A stretch of 64,000 nucleotides of DNA from Pseudomonas viridiflava (GTDB taxonomy: Bacteria > Pseudomonadota > Gammaproteobacteria > Pseudomonadales > Pseudomonadaceae), in assembly GCF_900601905.1 (NCBI RefSeq), contig NZ_UWFA01000383.1, positions 124,001-188,000 of the forward strand. The letters are read 5' to 3'. A program made the translations under genes and the position numbers. Shown one piece after another: positions 28,115 through 37,010 of the stretch. The notes below the pieces were generated by a model. It did no database searches. It had not been told where the DNA came from and saw only the letters and a program-made list of their open reading frames with translations. Position 1 is the stretch's first letter. Each line of letters begins with the position of its first letter.

Positions 28115-28651
28115 TTACTCGGTTCTTTGAGCGGTAATTGCACAGCCAGGTTTGCCCGCTGCGTATTTAAGGCTTGGATCGACCAGCGCATCAAAGCGTT
28201 TCAAGGCTTCGGAGCCGATCAAAAGCGGGTATTGGAAAGCACTTCGGTCGGTCAAGTTCACTTCGATGGTGCGTAAAGATGCGCCCATGCACACATCGAG
28301 GCTGATCACCGGGCGTGCGGTGTACCTTTTTTCGTCATCGGGGTCGCGGTCATCGGCCCGGCGCTTGATTTTGCTGAGCCGGGCCAACGGCCTTTCAATC
28401 GGATGCGCATGGGCGTCATCAATGGCCAGATAAAACCGCACCCAGCTTTCGCCATTGCGCTTGAAATGCTTGATGTCGCGGGCGCTCAGCGAAGCCGTCT
28501 TGGCCCCCGTGTCGAGCTTGGCAGCGACCTGCAGGTCAATGTCGTCAAGTTGCGCGTATTCATTGAGGCCATACACCGTCTTTTCGGTGGCCATGCCGAT
28601 CAGCGGAAAAAACAGAAGGCAGAGCAGGGCGGGAAAGGCTTTGAGTGTCAT
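28115..28651 (-). CDS. Retropepsin-like aspartic protease (PF05618 family)
   Basis: A 178-residue exported protein. It has a signal peptide (about 1-22) and a single aspartic-protease lobe. The motif AAKLDTGAKTASL contains the DTG of retropepsin-like enzymes, and a second RPVISLDV region and FQYPLLIGSEALKRFDALVDPS follow. Proteins of this family were annotated as ATP-dependent zinc proteases, but the DTG motif indicates an aspartic protease; one lobe suggests a homodimer. It heads the three-gene unit, so it probably processes something tagged by the ATP-grasp ligase; this is inference. Confidence 0.83.
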   Translation of the reverse strand: MTLKAFPALLCLLFFPLIGMATEKTVYGLNEYAQLDDIDLQVAAKLDTGAKTASLSARDIKHFKRNGESWVRFYLAIDDAHAHPIERPLARLSKIKRRADDRDPDDEKRYTARPVISLDVCMGASLRTIEVNLTDRSAFQYPLLIGSEALKRFDALVDPSLKYAAGKPGCAITAQRTE

Positions 28652-28976
28652 AAATCCTGGCACGGTTAGGGCGAACCACTTCAGCGTCACCCTTGAGACT
28701 TGATCCGACTGGCGCAGTGCTATTACTGACCATCAATTGGGGCGAGATTCTAGCATGAAGGTGGGGCTAGAACCTGTGGGGTAGTTCTCTCTTGGAGCAG
28801 GGCTGGCCTGCGAAGAGCGATGAAGCAGTGTGCCTGTAATACCCAGGCACCTGCGTCGCGAGCAAGTTCGCTCCAACAAATGACTATTAGACTATTGTCG
28901 ACAGTCTGTCGTATTGCTTTGACTAAAAGCCTGGTCAAGGCTAGATTTTGCCGAGATTTAATAAGGTGTGTCGACA
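28652..28976. other. Intergenic region before the prp operon
   Basis: 325 bases. A degenerate REP-like pair (TTGGAGCAGGGCTGGCCTGCGAA and CGCGAGCAAGTTCGCTCCAAC) sits at about 28792-28877. Two TGTCGACA palindromes lie at 28896-28903 and 28969-28976. Divergent promoters for the protease operon and gntR should be here but are not obvious. Confidence 0.5.
28895..28903. promoter_or_regulatory. Candidate operator, TTGTCGACA
   Basis: Palindromic TTGTCGACA core, 82 bases upstream of the GntR ATG. A second copy of its TGTCGACA core lies at 28969-28976, next to the start codon. Two such sites beside a GntR gene suggest autoregulation. Confidence 0.45.
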
Positions 28977-28977
28977 A
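28969..28977. promoter_or_regulatory. Candidate operator, TGTCGACAA
   Basis: Second palindromic copy of TGTCGACA, just before the ATG at 28977. Binding here would cover the ribosome site and start codon of the GntR gene. Confidence 0.45.
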
Positions 28978-29708
28978 TGATGGCTCAGGCCCTAGACAAA
29001 ACTCCGATCCCGGACGACTCGGAAACCCTCTCCGAAAATGTCTTCCGCCGTATTCAATCCGCAATCATCAAAGGCGAGATCGCGCCTGGCAGCAAGATCT
29101 CCGAGCCGGAGCTGGCGCGTACTTATGGCATCAGCCGTGGGCCATTGCGTGAGGCGATTCATCGGCTTGAAGGGCAGCGGTTGCTGGTGCGGGTGCCGCA
29201 TGTCGGGGCGCGGGTGGTTTCGCTGAGCCATGCCGAGCTGATCGAGCTGTATGAGATACGCGAATCCCTGGAAGGCATGGCCTGCCGCCTGGCGGCCGAG
29301 CGCATGACGACTCAGGAGATTGATGACCTGCGCCGGGTGTTGGACACCCACGAGCGCGACGCTGCATTCCAGGCCGGGGTCGGCTATTACCAGCAGGAAG
29401 GGGATTTTGATTTCCACTACCGGATCATTCAGGGCAGCGGCAATAAAACCCTGACGCAAATGCTCTGCGGGGATCTGTATCAACTGGTCCGCATGTACCG
29501 CATCCAGTTTTCCGCAACGCCGAACCGGCCGCGCCAGGCCTTTGCCGAGCACCATCGCATTCTCGACGCCATCGCTGACCGTGATGGCGAACTGGCTGAG
29601 TTGTTGATGCGTCGGCATATCGGCGCTTCCAAACGCAATATCGAGCAGCACTACCGTGACCAGCAGCTCGCCACCGAACCCGTTCTTCAAGCAGGAGATG
29701 AACAGTGA
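28977..29708 (+). CDS. GntR-family regulator of the methylcitrate operon
   Basis: A 243-residue FadR-subfamily regulator. An N-terminal winged helix ([44 protein letters not shown], about residues 17-62) is followed by an FCD effector domain with [20 protein letters not shown] and the metal-ligand His residues in [13 protein letters not shown] and [11 protein letters not shown]. It overlaps prpB by four bases (GTGA). Comparable regulators control prp genes in other pseudomonads, probably through 2-methylcitrate or a related metabolite. I pick the ATG at 28977 over upstream GTG codons; AAGG lies ten bases away. Confidence 0.87.
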   Translation: MMAQALDKTPIPDDSETLSENVFRRIQSAIIKGEIAPGSKISEPELARTYGISRGPLREAIHRLEGQRLLVRVPHVGARVVSLSHAELIELYEIRESLEGMACRLAAERMTTQEIDDLRRVLDTHERDAAFQAGVGYYQQEGDFDFHYRIIQGSGNKTLTQMLCGDLYQLVRMYRIQFSATPNRPRQAFAEHHRILDAIADRDGELAELLMRRHIGASKRNIEQHYRDQQLATEPVLQAGDEQ

Positions 29709-30598
29709 ATTCCAATAAAACCACTCCCGGTCAACGCTTCCGTGATGCAGTGGCCAGTGAGCACCCGTTGCAGGTGGTCGGCGCCATTAACGCCAACCAT
29801 GCATTGCTGGCCAAACGCGCTGGCTTCAAGGCTATTTACCTGTCTGGCGGCGGCGTGGCGGCGGGGTCGTTGGGGATTCCTGATCTGGGCATCACCGGCC
29901 TGGATGACGTGCTCACCGATGTGCGCCGCATCACCGACGTCTGCGATTTGCCTTTGCTGGTGGATGTGGACACCGGTTTTGGTTCGTCGGCGTTCAACGT
30001 GGCGCGTACCGTGCGCTCGATGAGCAAATTCGGCGCGGCGGCGATTCATATCGAAGATCAGGTGGGGGCCAAGCGCTGTGGCCATCGCCCGAACAAGGAG
30101 ATCGTGTCCCAGCAGGAAATGGTCGACCGCATCAAGGCCGCAGTGGATGCACGCCTCGACGACAGTTTCGTGATCATGGCGCGCACCGACGCGCTGGCAG
30201 TGGAGGGCCTGGAATCCGCGCTTGAGCGTGCCGCCGCGTGCATCGAAGCGGGCGCTGACATGGTTTTCCCGGAAGCCATCACTGAACTGGACATGTACAA
30301 GCTGTTCGCGGCGCGAGTGAAGGCGCCGATTCTGGCCAATATCACCGAGTTTGGCGCCACGCCGCTGTTTACCGTGGATGAGCTGCGCAGCGCCGATGTG
30401 TCGCTGGTGCTCTATCCTTTGTCGGCATTCCGGGCCATGAACAAGGCGGCGGAAAACGTTTATGGCGCGATCCGCCGCGATGGCAGCCAGAAGCATGTGG
30501 TGGACACCATGCAGACCCGCATGGAGTTGTATGACGCGATTGATTACCACACTTTCGAGCAGAAGCTGGATGCGCTGTTTGCGCAGAAGAAAGTTTGA
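29705..30598 (+). CDS. prpB: 2-Methylisocitrate lyase PrpB
   Basis: A 297-residue isocitrate lyase/PEP mutase superfamily enzyme, splitting 2-methylisocitrate to pyruvate and succinate, the last step of the cycle. Visible elements are [18 protein letters not shown], the metal ligands in [24 protein letters not shown] with the catalytic Cys in KRCGH, ARTDALA and [11 protein letters not shown]. It starts with GTG, overlapping the stop of gntR (GTGA at 29705-29708), so the pair are translationally coupled. Confidence 0.94.
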   Translation: MNSNKTTPGQRFRDAVASEHPLQVVGAINANHALLAKRAGFKAIYLSGGGVAAGSLGIPDLGITGLDDVLTDVRRITDVCDLPLLVDVDTGFGSSAFNVARTVRSMSKFGAAAIHIEDQVGAKRCGHRPNKEIVSQQEMVDRIKAAVDARLDDSFVIMARTDALAVEGLESALERAAACIEAGADMVFPEAITELDMYKLFAARVKAPILANITEFGATPLFTVDELRSADVSLVLYPLSAFRAMNKAAENVYGAIRRDGSQKHVVDTMQTRMELYDAIDYHTFEQKLDALFAQKKV

Positions 30599-30618
30599 GG
30601 AGCTGGAGATTACAACCT

Positions 30619-30708
30619 GTGGGAGCAAGCTTGCTTGCGAAGGCGGTGTTCCAGACTGCAGAGATACTTCGGATGTACTGGCCCATTCGCGAGCAAGCTC
30701 GCTCCCAC
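30619..30708. repeat. REP doublet within the prp operon
   Basis: GTGGGAGCAAGCTTGCTTGCGAAGGCGG and CGCGAGCAAGCTCGCTCCCAC arms, between prpB and prpC. A stable hairpin here could change the mRNA stability of prpB. Confidence 0.85.
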
Positions 30709-30773
30709 GGGCCAATGGCTGACATAACCAACGAATTGCCAAATCCCTAAAAAATCCAAGACTGGAGAAAGCA

Positions 30774-31901
30774 ATGGCTGAAGCAAAAGTTTTGAGCGGC
30801 GCTGGCCTGCGTGGTCAGGTTGCCGGGCAGACTGCCTTGTCGACGGTGGGCCAGACCGGTGCCGGTTTGACCTACCGCGGCTATGACGTAAAAGAACTCG
30901 CCGCTCAGGCGCGCTTTGAAGAAGTCGCTTACCTGCTGTTGTATGGCGAATTGCCGATCCAGTCCGAGCTGGATGCTTACCTGGCAAAGCTGAAGAAGCT
31001 CCGTGATCTGCCGCAAGCCTTGAAAGAAGTGCTGGAGCGCATTCCCGCCAGCACCCATCCGATGGATGTCATGCGTACCGGCGCATCGATGCTGGGCACT
31101 CTGGAGCCGGAAACCAGCTTCGACCAGCAGCACGACGCCACCGACCGTCTGCTCGGCGCGTTCCCGGCAATCATGTGTTACTGGTATCGCTTCAGCCATG
31201 ACGGCAAGCGCATCGACTGCGTGACTGACGAAGACTCCATTGGCGGGCATTTCCTGCATCTGTTACTGGACAAGAAACCCAGCGAATTGCATCGCAAGGT
31301 CATGGACGTGTCGCTGATTCTCTATGCCGAGCACGAATTCAACGCCTCGACCTTCACCGCTCGTGTCTGTGCGTCGACTCTGTCCGATCTGTTTTCCTGC
31401 ATCACTGCAGCCATCGGCACCTTGCGCGGCCCGCTGCACGGCGGCGCCAACGAAGCAGCCATGGACATGATCCAGAAGTTCAGCTCGGCCGAAGACGCCA
31501 TTCAGGGCACTCTCGGCATGCTGCAGCGCAAAGACAAGATCATGGGGTTTGGCCACGCCATCTATAAAGAGTCGGACCCGCGCAACGAAGTGATCAAAGG
31601 CTGGGCCAGACAACTGGCGGACGAAGCAGGCGACACCGTTCTGTACACGGTGTCTGAAGCCATCGACAAGACCATGTGGGAGCAGAAAAAACTGTTCCCC
31701 AACGCCGACTTCTACCACGCCTCGGCGTATCACTTCATGGGCATCCCGACCAAGCTGTTCACGCCGATTTTCGTCTGCTCGCGCCTGACCGGTTGGGCGG
31801 CGCATGTGTTCGAGCAGCGCGCCAACAACCGCATCATCCGACCCAGCGCCGAATATGTCGGTGTTGAGCAGCGCAGTTTTGTAAGCATTGATAAACGCTG
31901 A
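30774..31901 (+). CDS. prpC: 2-Methylcitrate synthase PrpC
   Basis: A 375-residue type I citrate synthase family protein, condensing propionyl-CoA and oxaloacetate. Conserved elements are GQTALSTVGQTGAGLTYRGYDVKELA, the active-site His in GPLHGGANEAAMDM, and MGFGHAIYKESDPRN with His of the second site; the Asp lies near KLFPNADFYHASAYHFMGIPTKLFTPIFVCSRLTGWAAHVFEQ. The length and the GQTALSTV start are those of prpC rather than of gltA (longer). Ribosome site TGGAGAAAGCA. Confidence 0.93.
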   Translation: MAEAKVLSGAGLRGQVAGQTALSTVGQTGAGLTYRGYDVKELAAQARFEEVAYLLLYGELPIQSELDAYLAKLKKLRDLPQALKEVLERIPASTHPMDVMRTGASMLGTLEPETSFDQQHDATDRLLGAFPAIMCYWYRFSHDGKRIDCVTDEDSIGGHFLHLLLDKKPSELHRKVMDVSLILYAEHEFNASTFTARVCASTLSDLFSCITAAIGTLRGPLHGGANEAAMDMIQKFSSAEDAIQGTLGMLQRKDKIMGFGHAIYKESDPRNEVIKGWARQLADEAGDTVLYTVSEAIDKTMWEQKKLFPNADFYHASAYHFMGIPTKLFTPIFVCSRLTGWAAHVFEQRANNRIIRPSAEYVGVEQRSFVSIDKR

Positions 31902-31904
31902 GCG

Positions 31905-31947
31905 GGCAGGGGAGCAGGCTTCTATATAAAGCTCCCCGCCTTTTTTT
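31905..31947 (+). terminator. Intrinsic terminator between prpC and acnD
   Basis: GGC-A-GGGGAGC / GCTCCCC-GCC hairpin with a 15-base AT-rich loop, followed by seven T. It begins three bases after the prpC stop codon and lies before acnD on the same strand, so it may reduce the expression of acnD and prpF. Confidence 0.9.
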
Positions 31948-31974
31948 GAACCTCCGTGATCGAGGCCCCGCGCC

Positions 31975-34569
31975 ATGAATTCTGAACACCGCAAACCCTT
32001 GCCCGGCACTTCGCTGGATTACTTCGATGCCCGTGAGGCGGTGGATGCGATCAAGCCTGGCGCTTATGACAGCCTGCCGTACACCTCGCGTGTGCTGGCG
32101 GAAAACCTGGTGCGCCGGTGTGATCCCGCAACCCTGACGGCGTCTCTTGGGCAGCTCATCGAGCGCAAACAGGACCTGGATTTTCCGTGGTTTCCGGCGC
32201 GGGTCGTATGTCATGACATCCTCGGCCAGACCGCTCTGGTCGACCTTGCCGGGCTGCGCGATGCAATCGCCTTGCAGGGCGGTGATCCGGCGCTGGTCAA
32301 TCCGGTGGTGCCGACCCAGCTGATCGTTGATCACTCCCTGGCGGTCGAGCATGGTGGCTTCGAGGCTAATGCTTTCGAGCGCAACCGAGCCATCGAAGAC
32401 CGGCGCAACGAAGACCGTTTTCACTTCATCAACTGGACCAAAAAAGCGTTCAAGAACGTTGATGTGATCCCGCCCGGCAACGGCATCATGCACCAGATCA
32501 ACCTGGAGCGAATGTCGCCAGTGGTGCATGCGCTGGAAGGCGTGGCGTTCCCCGACACGCTGGTCGGCACCGACAGCCACACGCCACACGTGGATGCCCT
32601 TGGCGTTATCGCCATCGGCGTTGGCGGGCTCGAAGCCGAGAGCGTGATGCTGGGGCGGGCGTCGTGGATGCGGCTGCCGGACATCATCGGTGTTGAGCTG
32701 ACCGGTCAGCGTCAGCCGGGGATTACCGCCACCGACATCGTGCTGGCAGTCACCGAGTTTTTGCGTGCGCAAAAGGTGGTGTCGGCGTATCTGGAGTTTT
32801 TCGGCGACGGTGCCAATGCCCTGACCCTCGGGGATCGGGCGACCATTTCCAACATGACCCCGGAATTCGGCGCTACGGCAGCAATGTTCTATATCGACCA
32901 GCAAACGCTGGATTACCTGACCCTGACCGGTCGCGAGCCGGAGCAGGTCAGGCTGGTTGAAACCTATGCGAAACAGACCGGCTTGTGGGCTGACAGCCTC
33001 AAGTCCGCAGTGTATGAGCGGGTTCTGAGCTTCGACCTCTCCAGTGTGGTGCGCAATATCGCGGGCCCGTCCAACCCCCATCGCCGTGTGCCAACCTCCG
33101 AACTGGCCGCGCAAGGAATTTCCGGTGTGGTGGAAAACGAGCCGGGTCTGATGCCCGATGGCGCGGTGATCATCGCGGCCATCACCAGTTGCACCAACAC
33201 CAGCAACCCGCGCAACGTGATCGCCGCTGCGTTGCTGGCGCGCAACGCCAATGCCGCAGGGCTCAAACGCAAACCCTGGGTCAAGTCCTCACTGGCGCCG
33301 GGTTCAAAGGCGGTGCAGCTGTATCTGGAAGAAGCCAACCTGTTGCCCGAGCTCGAAGCCCTGGGTTTTGGCATCGTCGGGTTTGCCTGCACCACGTGCA
33401 ACGGCATGAGCGGTGCGCTGGACCCGAAGATTCAACAGGAAGTCATCGACCGGGATCTGTACGCCACGGCCGTGCTGTCCGGTAACCGCAACTTCGACGG
33501 GCGTATTCATCCCTACGCGAAACAGGCGTTTCTGGCGTCTCCGCCTTTGGTGGTGGCGTATGCGATTGCCGGTACCATCCGCTTTGATATCGAGCAGGAC
33601 GTGCTGGGCCTCGACAAGGCCGGTCAACCCATCACCCTGAAAGATATCTGGCCCAGCGACGAAGAAATCGACGCGGTGGTCAAGGCCAGCGTCAAGCCGG
33701 AACAGTTCCGTCAGGTCTACATCCCGATGTTCGAAATCAAGGCGGACAACGGCGAGCGGGTCAAGCCGCTTTATGACTGGCGCGAGCAGAGCACCTACAT
33801 TCGCCGTCCGCCCTATTGGGAAGGCGCGCTGGCCGGTGCGCGGCCGCTCAAAGGCATGCGCCCTCTGGCGGTGCTGGGTGACAACATCACCACTGATCAC
33901 TTGTCGCCGTCCAATGCCATCATGCTCGACAGTGCGGCGGGCGAATACCTGGCGAAGATGGGCTTGCCCGAAGAGGACTTCAATTCCTACGCAACGCATC
34001 GCGGCGATCACCTGACGGCCCAGCGTGCGACCTTCGCCAACCCCAAGTTGCTCAACGAGATGGTTCAGGAAAACGGCAAGGTCAGGCAGGGCTCCCTGGC
34101 CCGCATCGAGCCCGAAGGCCATGTGACCCGAATGTGGGAAGCCATCGAAACCTACATGGAGCGCAAGCAGCCGCTGATCATCATTGCCGGTGCCGATTAC
34201 GGCCAGGGCTCATCCCGGGACTGGGCGGCCAAGGGCGTGCGTCTGGCGGGGGTCGAAGCGATTGCCGCCGAAGGTTTCGAGCGCATCCACCGCACCAATC
34301 TGGTGGGCATGGGCGTGCTGCCGCTGGAATTCATGCGCGGTGTGGATCGGCACACGCTGAACATCGATGGCAGCGAAACCTTTGACGTGATCGGCGAGCG
34401 GATTCCGCGCAGCACCATGACGCTGGTGATCCACCGCAAGAATGGCGAACGGCTGGAGGTACCGGTGACGTGCAGGCTCGATACGGCGGAAGAAGTCTCG
34501 ATCTATGAGGCCGGTGGCGTGCTGCAGCGCTTTGCGCAGGATTTTCTGGAGTCGGCCGAGGCGGTGTGA
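31975..34569 (+). CDS. acnD: Fe/S-dependent 2-methylcitrate dehydratase AcnD
   Basis: An 864-residue aconitase-family enzyme. Cluster-binding Cys residues are in ITSCTNTSNPRN (about 405) and FACTTCNGMSG (about 475). Substrate and domain 4 regions include GADYGQGSSRDWAAKGVRL and FERIHRTNLVGMGVLPLEF. AcnD works with PrpF to convert 2-methylcitrate toward methylisocitrate, replacing PrpD. The length agrees with AcnD (AcnA/AcnB are longer or differently ordered). It is followed by a REP and prpF. Confidence 0.94.
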   Translation: MNSEHRKPLPGTSLDYFDAREAVDAIKPGAYDSLPYTSRVLAENLVRRCDPATLTASLGQLIERKQDLDFPWFPARVVCHDILGQTALVDLAGLRDAIALQGGDPALVNPVVPTQLIVDHSLAVEHGGFEANAFERNRAIEDRRNEDRFHFINWTKKAFKNVDVIPPGNGIMHQINLERMSPVVHALEGVAFPDTLVGTDSHTPHVDALGVIAIGVGGLEAESVMLGRASWMRLPDIIGVELTGQRQPGITATDIVLAVTEFLRAQKVVSAYLEFFGDGANALTLGDRATISNMTPEFGATAAMFYIDQQTLDYLTLTGREPEQVRLVETYAKQTGLWADSLKSAVYERVLSFDLSSVVRNIAGPSNPHRRVPTSELAAQGISGVVENEPGLMPDGAVIIAAITSCTNTSNPRNVIAAALLARNANAAGLKRKPWVKSSLAPGSKAVQLYLEEANLLPELEALGFGIVGFACTTCNGMSGALDPKIQQEVIDRDLYATAVLSGNRNFDGRIHPYAKQAFLASPPLVVAYAIAGTIRFDIEQDVLGLDKAGQPITLKDIWPSDEEIDAVVKASVKPEQFRQVYIPMFEIKADNGERVKPLYDWREQSTYIRRPPYWEGALAGARPLKGMRPLAVLGDNITTDHLSPSNAIMLDSAAGEYLAKMGLPEEDFNSYATHRGDHLTAQRATFANPKLLNEMVQENGKVRQGSLARIEPEGHVTRMWEAIETYMERKQPLIIIAGADYGQGSSRDWAAKGVRLAGVEAIAAEGFERIHRTNLVGMGVLPLEFMRGVDRHTLNIDGSETFDVIGERIPRSTMTLVIHRKNGERLEVPVTCRLDTAEEVSIYEAGGVLQRFAQDFLESAEAV

Positions 34570-34579
34570 TTTCTGATTT

Positions 34580-34677
34580 CCTGTTGGAGCGAGGCTTGCC
34601 CGCGAAGGCTGTGTTCCAGGCTTGGAAGGTTCTTAGAATGTACGGGCCTCTTCGCGGGCAAGCCTCGCTCCAACAGG
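34580..34677. repeat. REP doublet within the prp operon
   Basis: A perfect 26-base inverted repeat (start CTGTTGGAGCGAGGCTTGCC; end GGCAAGCCTCGCTCCAACAG), one arm at each end, between acnD and prpF. The arms extend to the CGCGAA/TTCGCG pair. Confidence 0.9.
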
Positions 34678-34704
34678 TCAATGTCTTACATAGGACTAAA
34701 ACTG

Positions 34705-35898
34705 ATGACCCACCCACCTCAAATAAAAATCCCTGCCACCTACATGCGCGGCGGCACCAGCAAGGGCGTGTTCTTCAACCTCGCCGATTTGCCCGAGGCC
34801 GCGCAGGTGCCCGGTGCGGCACGTGACGCGTTGCTGCTAAGAGTGATCGGCAGCCCTGACCCGTATGAAAAGCAGATCGACGGCATGGGCGCAGCGACGT
34901 CCAGTACCAGCAAGACAGTGATCCTGTCCCGCAGCAGCCGACCCGATCACGATGTGGACTACCTGTTCGGGCAAGTCTCCATCGACCAGCCCTTTGTCGA
35001 TTGGAGCGGCAACTGCGGCAACCTGTCGGCGGCGGTCGGCCCGTTTGCCATCAGTAGCGGCCTGATCGATGCTTCGCGAGTTCCGCACAATGGCGTCGCA
35101 GTGGTGCGCATCTGGCAGGCCAATATCGGCAAGACGATCATCGCCCATGTGCCGATCACCGATGGCGCAGTGCAGGAAACCGGCGACTTTGAGCTGGACG
35201 GCGTTACCTTTCCCGCGGCCGAGGTGCAGCTGGAGTTTCTCGATCCGGCGGCTGACGAAGAAGGTGGCGGCGGCTCGATGTTCCCCACCGGCAATCTGGT
35301 GGACGAACTGCAAGTGCCCGGTGTCGGCAGCTTTCAGGCGACCCTGATCAACGCGGGCATCCCGACCATTTTTGTCAACGCTCGGGACATCGGTTACACC
35401 GGCAGTGAATTGCAGGCTGCTATCAACAGCGACGCCAAAGCGCTGGCGATGTTCGAGGCCATCCGCGCCCATGGCGCGCTACGCATGGGGTTGATCAAAA
35501 CACTGGACGAAGCGGCAACCCGCCAGCACACGCCTAAAGTGGCATTCGTCGCAGCGCCGGCGGACTACATCGCCTCCAGTGGCAAGCCAGTGGCGGCGGG
35601 CAGCATTGATCTGCTGGTGCGTGCCATGTCCATGGGCAAGCTGCACCACGCAATGATGGGCACGGCAGCGGTGGCTATCGGCACGGCGGCGGCGATCCCC
35701 GGCACCCTGGTCAACCTGGCTGCGGGCGGCAGCGAACGTCAAGCGGTGCGCTTCGGCCATCCCTCCGGCACCTTGCGCGTCGGCGCCGAGGCGCTGCACA
35801 GCGATGGCCAATGGAAAGTCACCAAGGCAATCATGAGCCGCAGTGCGCGAGTGTTGATGGAAGGGTCGGTGAGGGTGCCGGGTTATCGAGTCAACTGA
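34705..35898 (+). CDS. prpF: 2-Methylaconitate cis-trans isomerase PrpF
   Basis: A 397-residue PrpF protein. It begins ATYMRGGTSKGVFF, the PrpF hallmark, and carries GMGAATSSTSKTVILS, a Cys in WSGNCGNLSAAVGPFAI, and VRFGHPSGTLRVGAEAL, all conserved in this diaminopimelate-epimerase-like fold. It isomerises trans- to cis-2-methylaconitate for AcnD. The ATG at 34705 matches the family N-terminus; a GTG/ATG 24 bases upstream is less likely. It is the last gene of the operon; no prpD follows. Confidence 0.93.
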   Translation: MTHPPQIKIPATYMRGGTSKGVFFNLADLPEAAQVPGAARDALLLRVIGSPDPYEKQIDGMGAATSSTSKTVILSRSSRPDHDVDYLFGQVSIDQPFVDWSGNCGNLSAAVGPFAISSGLIDASRVPHNGVAVVRIWQANIGKTIIAHVPITDGAVQETGDFELDGVTFPAAEVQLEFLDPAADEEGGGGSMFPTGNLVDELQVPGVGSFQATLINAGIPTIFVNARDIGYTGSELQAAINSDAKALAMFEAIRAHGALRMGLIKTLDEAATRQHTPKVAFVAAPADYIASSGKPVAAGSIDLLVRAMSMGKLHHAMMGTAAVAIGTAAAIPGTLVNLAAGGSERQAVRFGHPSGTLRVGAEALHSDGQWKVTKAIMSRSARVLMEGSVRVPGYRVN

Positions 35899-35921
35899 TT
35901 TGGAATGCTTTGTTGGCCATC

Positions 35922-36006
35922 TGGGAGCGGTGCTTGCCCGCGATCAGGTTTAGCTGATCTAAAGCGAATCGCGTCCGGCCTTATCGCGGGCAAGCACCGC
36001 TCTCAC
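35922..36006. repeat. REP doublet
   Basis: GGGAGCGGTGCTTGCCCGCGAT and ATCGCGGGCAAGCACCGCTCTC arms, between prpF and ppsR, which converge. Confidence 0.85.
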
Positions 36007-36029
36007 AAAGGCCAGCCGCATATCAGTCA

Positions 36030-36848
36030 TCACTTGAATCTACGCTCAACCCCTTTCTCCACCAGCACCTTGGCGGAGATTTCTTCGACCGAGAAATGCG
36101 TGGAGTTGATGTTCGGGATGTTCTCGCGGCGGAACAGGCTCTCCACTTCGCGCACTTCGAATTCGCACTGGGCGTAGCTGGAGTAGCGACTGTTGGGCTT
36201 GCGTTCGTGACGGATGGCCGTGAGGCGGTCCGGGTCGATGGTCAGGCCGAACAGCTTGCTGCGATGTTGCTTGAGTGCCGCAGGGAGTTGCAGGCGTTCC
36301 ATGTCGTCTTCGGTCAGCGGGTAATTGGCCGCGCGGATGCCGAACTGCATGGCCATGTACAGGCAGGTCGGGGTTTTGCCGCAACGTGACACGCCCACCA
36401 GAATGATGTCGGCCTTGTCGTAATAATGCGTGCGCGCACCGTCGTCGTTGTCCAGGGCGAAATTGACCGCCTCGATGCGCTCCATGTAATTGGAGTTGTG
36501 ACCGATGGAGTGCGATTTGCCCACCGAATAGGAGGAGTGTGAACTAAGCTCTTGCTCCAGCGGGGCCAGGAAGGTCGAGAAAATGTCGATCATGAAGCCG
36601 TTCGACGTGGCCAGGATCTCGCGGATTTCCTGGTTGACGATGGTATCGAAGATGATGGGCCGAACATCATCCTTGTCGGCGGCATTGTTGATTTGTTGTA
36701 CCATCGCCCGCGCTTTCTCGACGCTGTCGATATAGGGCCTGGTGAACTTGTTGAACGTGATGTTCTCAAATTGTGCCAACAGGCTTTGGCCCAGGGTTTC
36801 GGCTGTGATCCCGGTCCCGTCGGAGATAAAAAAAGCAGATCGTTTCAT
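36030..36848 (-). CDS. ppsR: PEP synthase regulatory protein PpsR (DUF299)
   Basis: A 272-residue bifunctional kinase/pyrophosphorylase of the DUF299 family. It begins [23 protein letters not shown] and has the P-loop [15 protein letters not shown] (about 152-166) and a C-terminal [21 protein letters not shown]. These enzymes inactivate PEP synthase by ADP-dependent phosphorylation of a Thr near its catalytic His and reverse this by phosphorolysis. It is divergent from ppsA, its target, with 162 bases between. Confidence 0.93.
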   Translation of the reverse strand: MKRSAFFISDGTGITAETLGQSLLAQFENITFNKFTRPYIDSVEKARAMVQQINNAADKDDVRPIIFDTIVNQEIREILATSNGFMIDIFSTFLAPLEQELSSHSSYSVGKSHSIGHNSNYMERIEAVNFALDNDDGARTHYYDKADIILVGVSRCGKTPTCLYMAMQFGIRAANYPLTEDDMERLQLPAALKQHRSKLFGLTIDPDRLTAIRHERKPNSRYSSYAQCEFEVREVESLFRRENIPNINSTHFSVEEISAKVLVEKGVERRFK

Positions 36849-37010
36849 TTGCGCCTTTGGCCTTAAGCTGGTGACGAATGTTGGATATCATAGGCGCGCT
36901 TGCGGGCCTGGGTGGCTGGCATTGGCAACTATTTTTCAACGGCCGGTTATCCGCCAGGCCTGACAACTGAGCTTTTCCCAACAACAAACACAGTTAGTGG
37001 AGAGATCACC

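Noticed and set aside
31834..33114. 426-codon open frame on the minus strand opposite prpC/acnD
   Set aside because: Overlaps two sure enzymes and has no motif or ribosome site.
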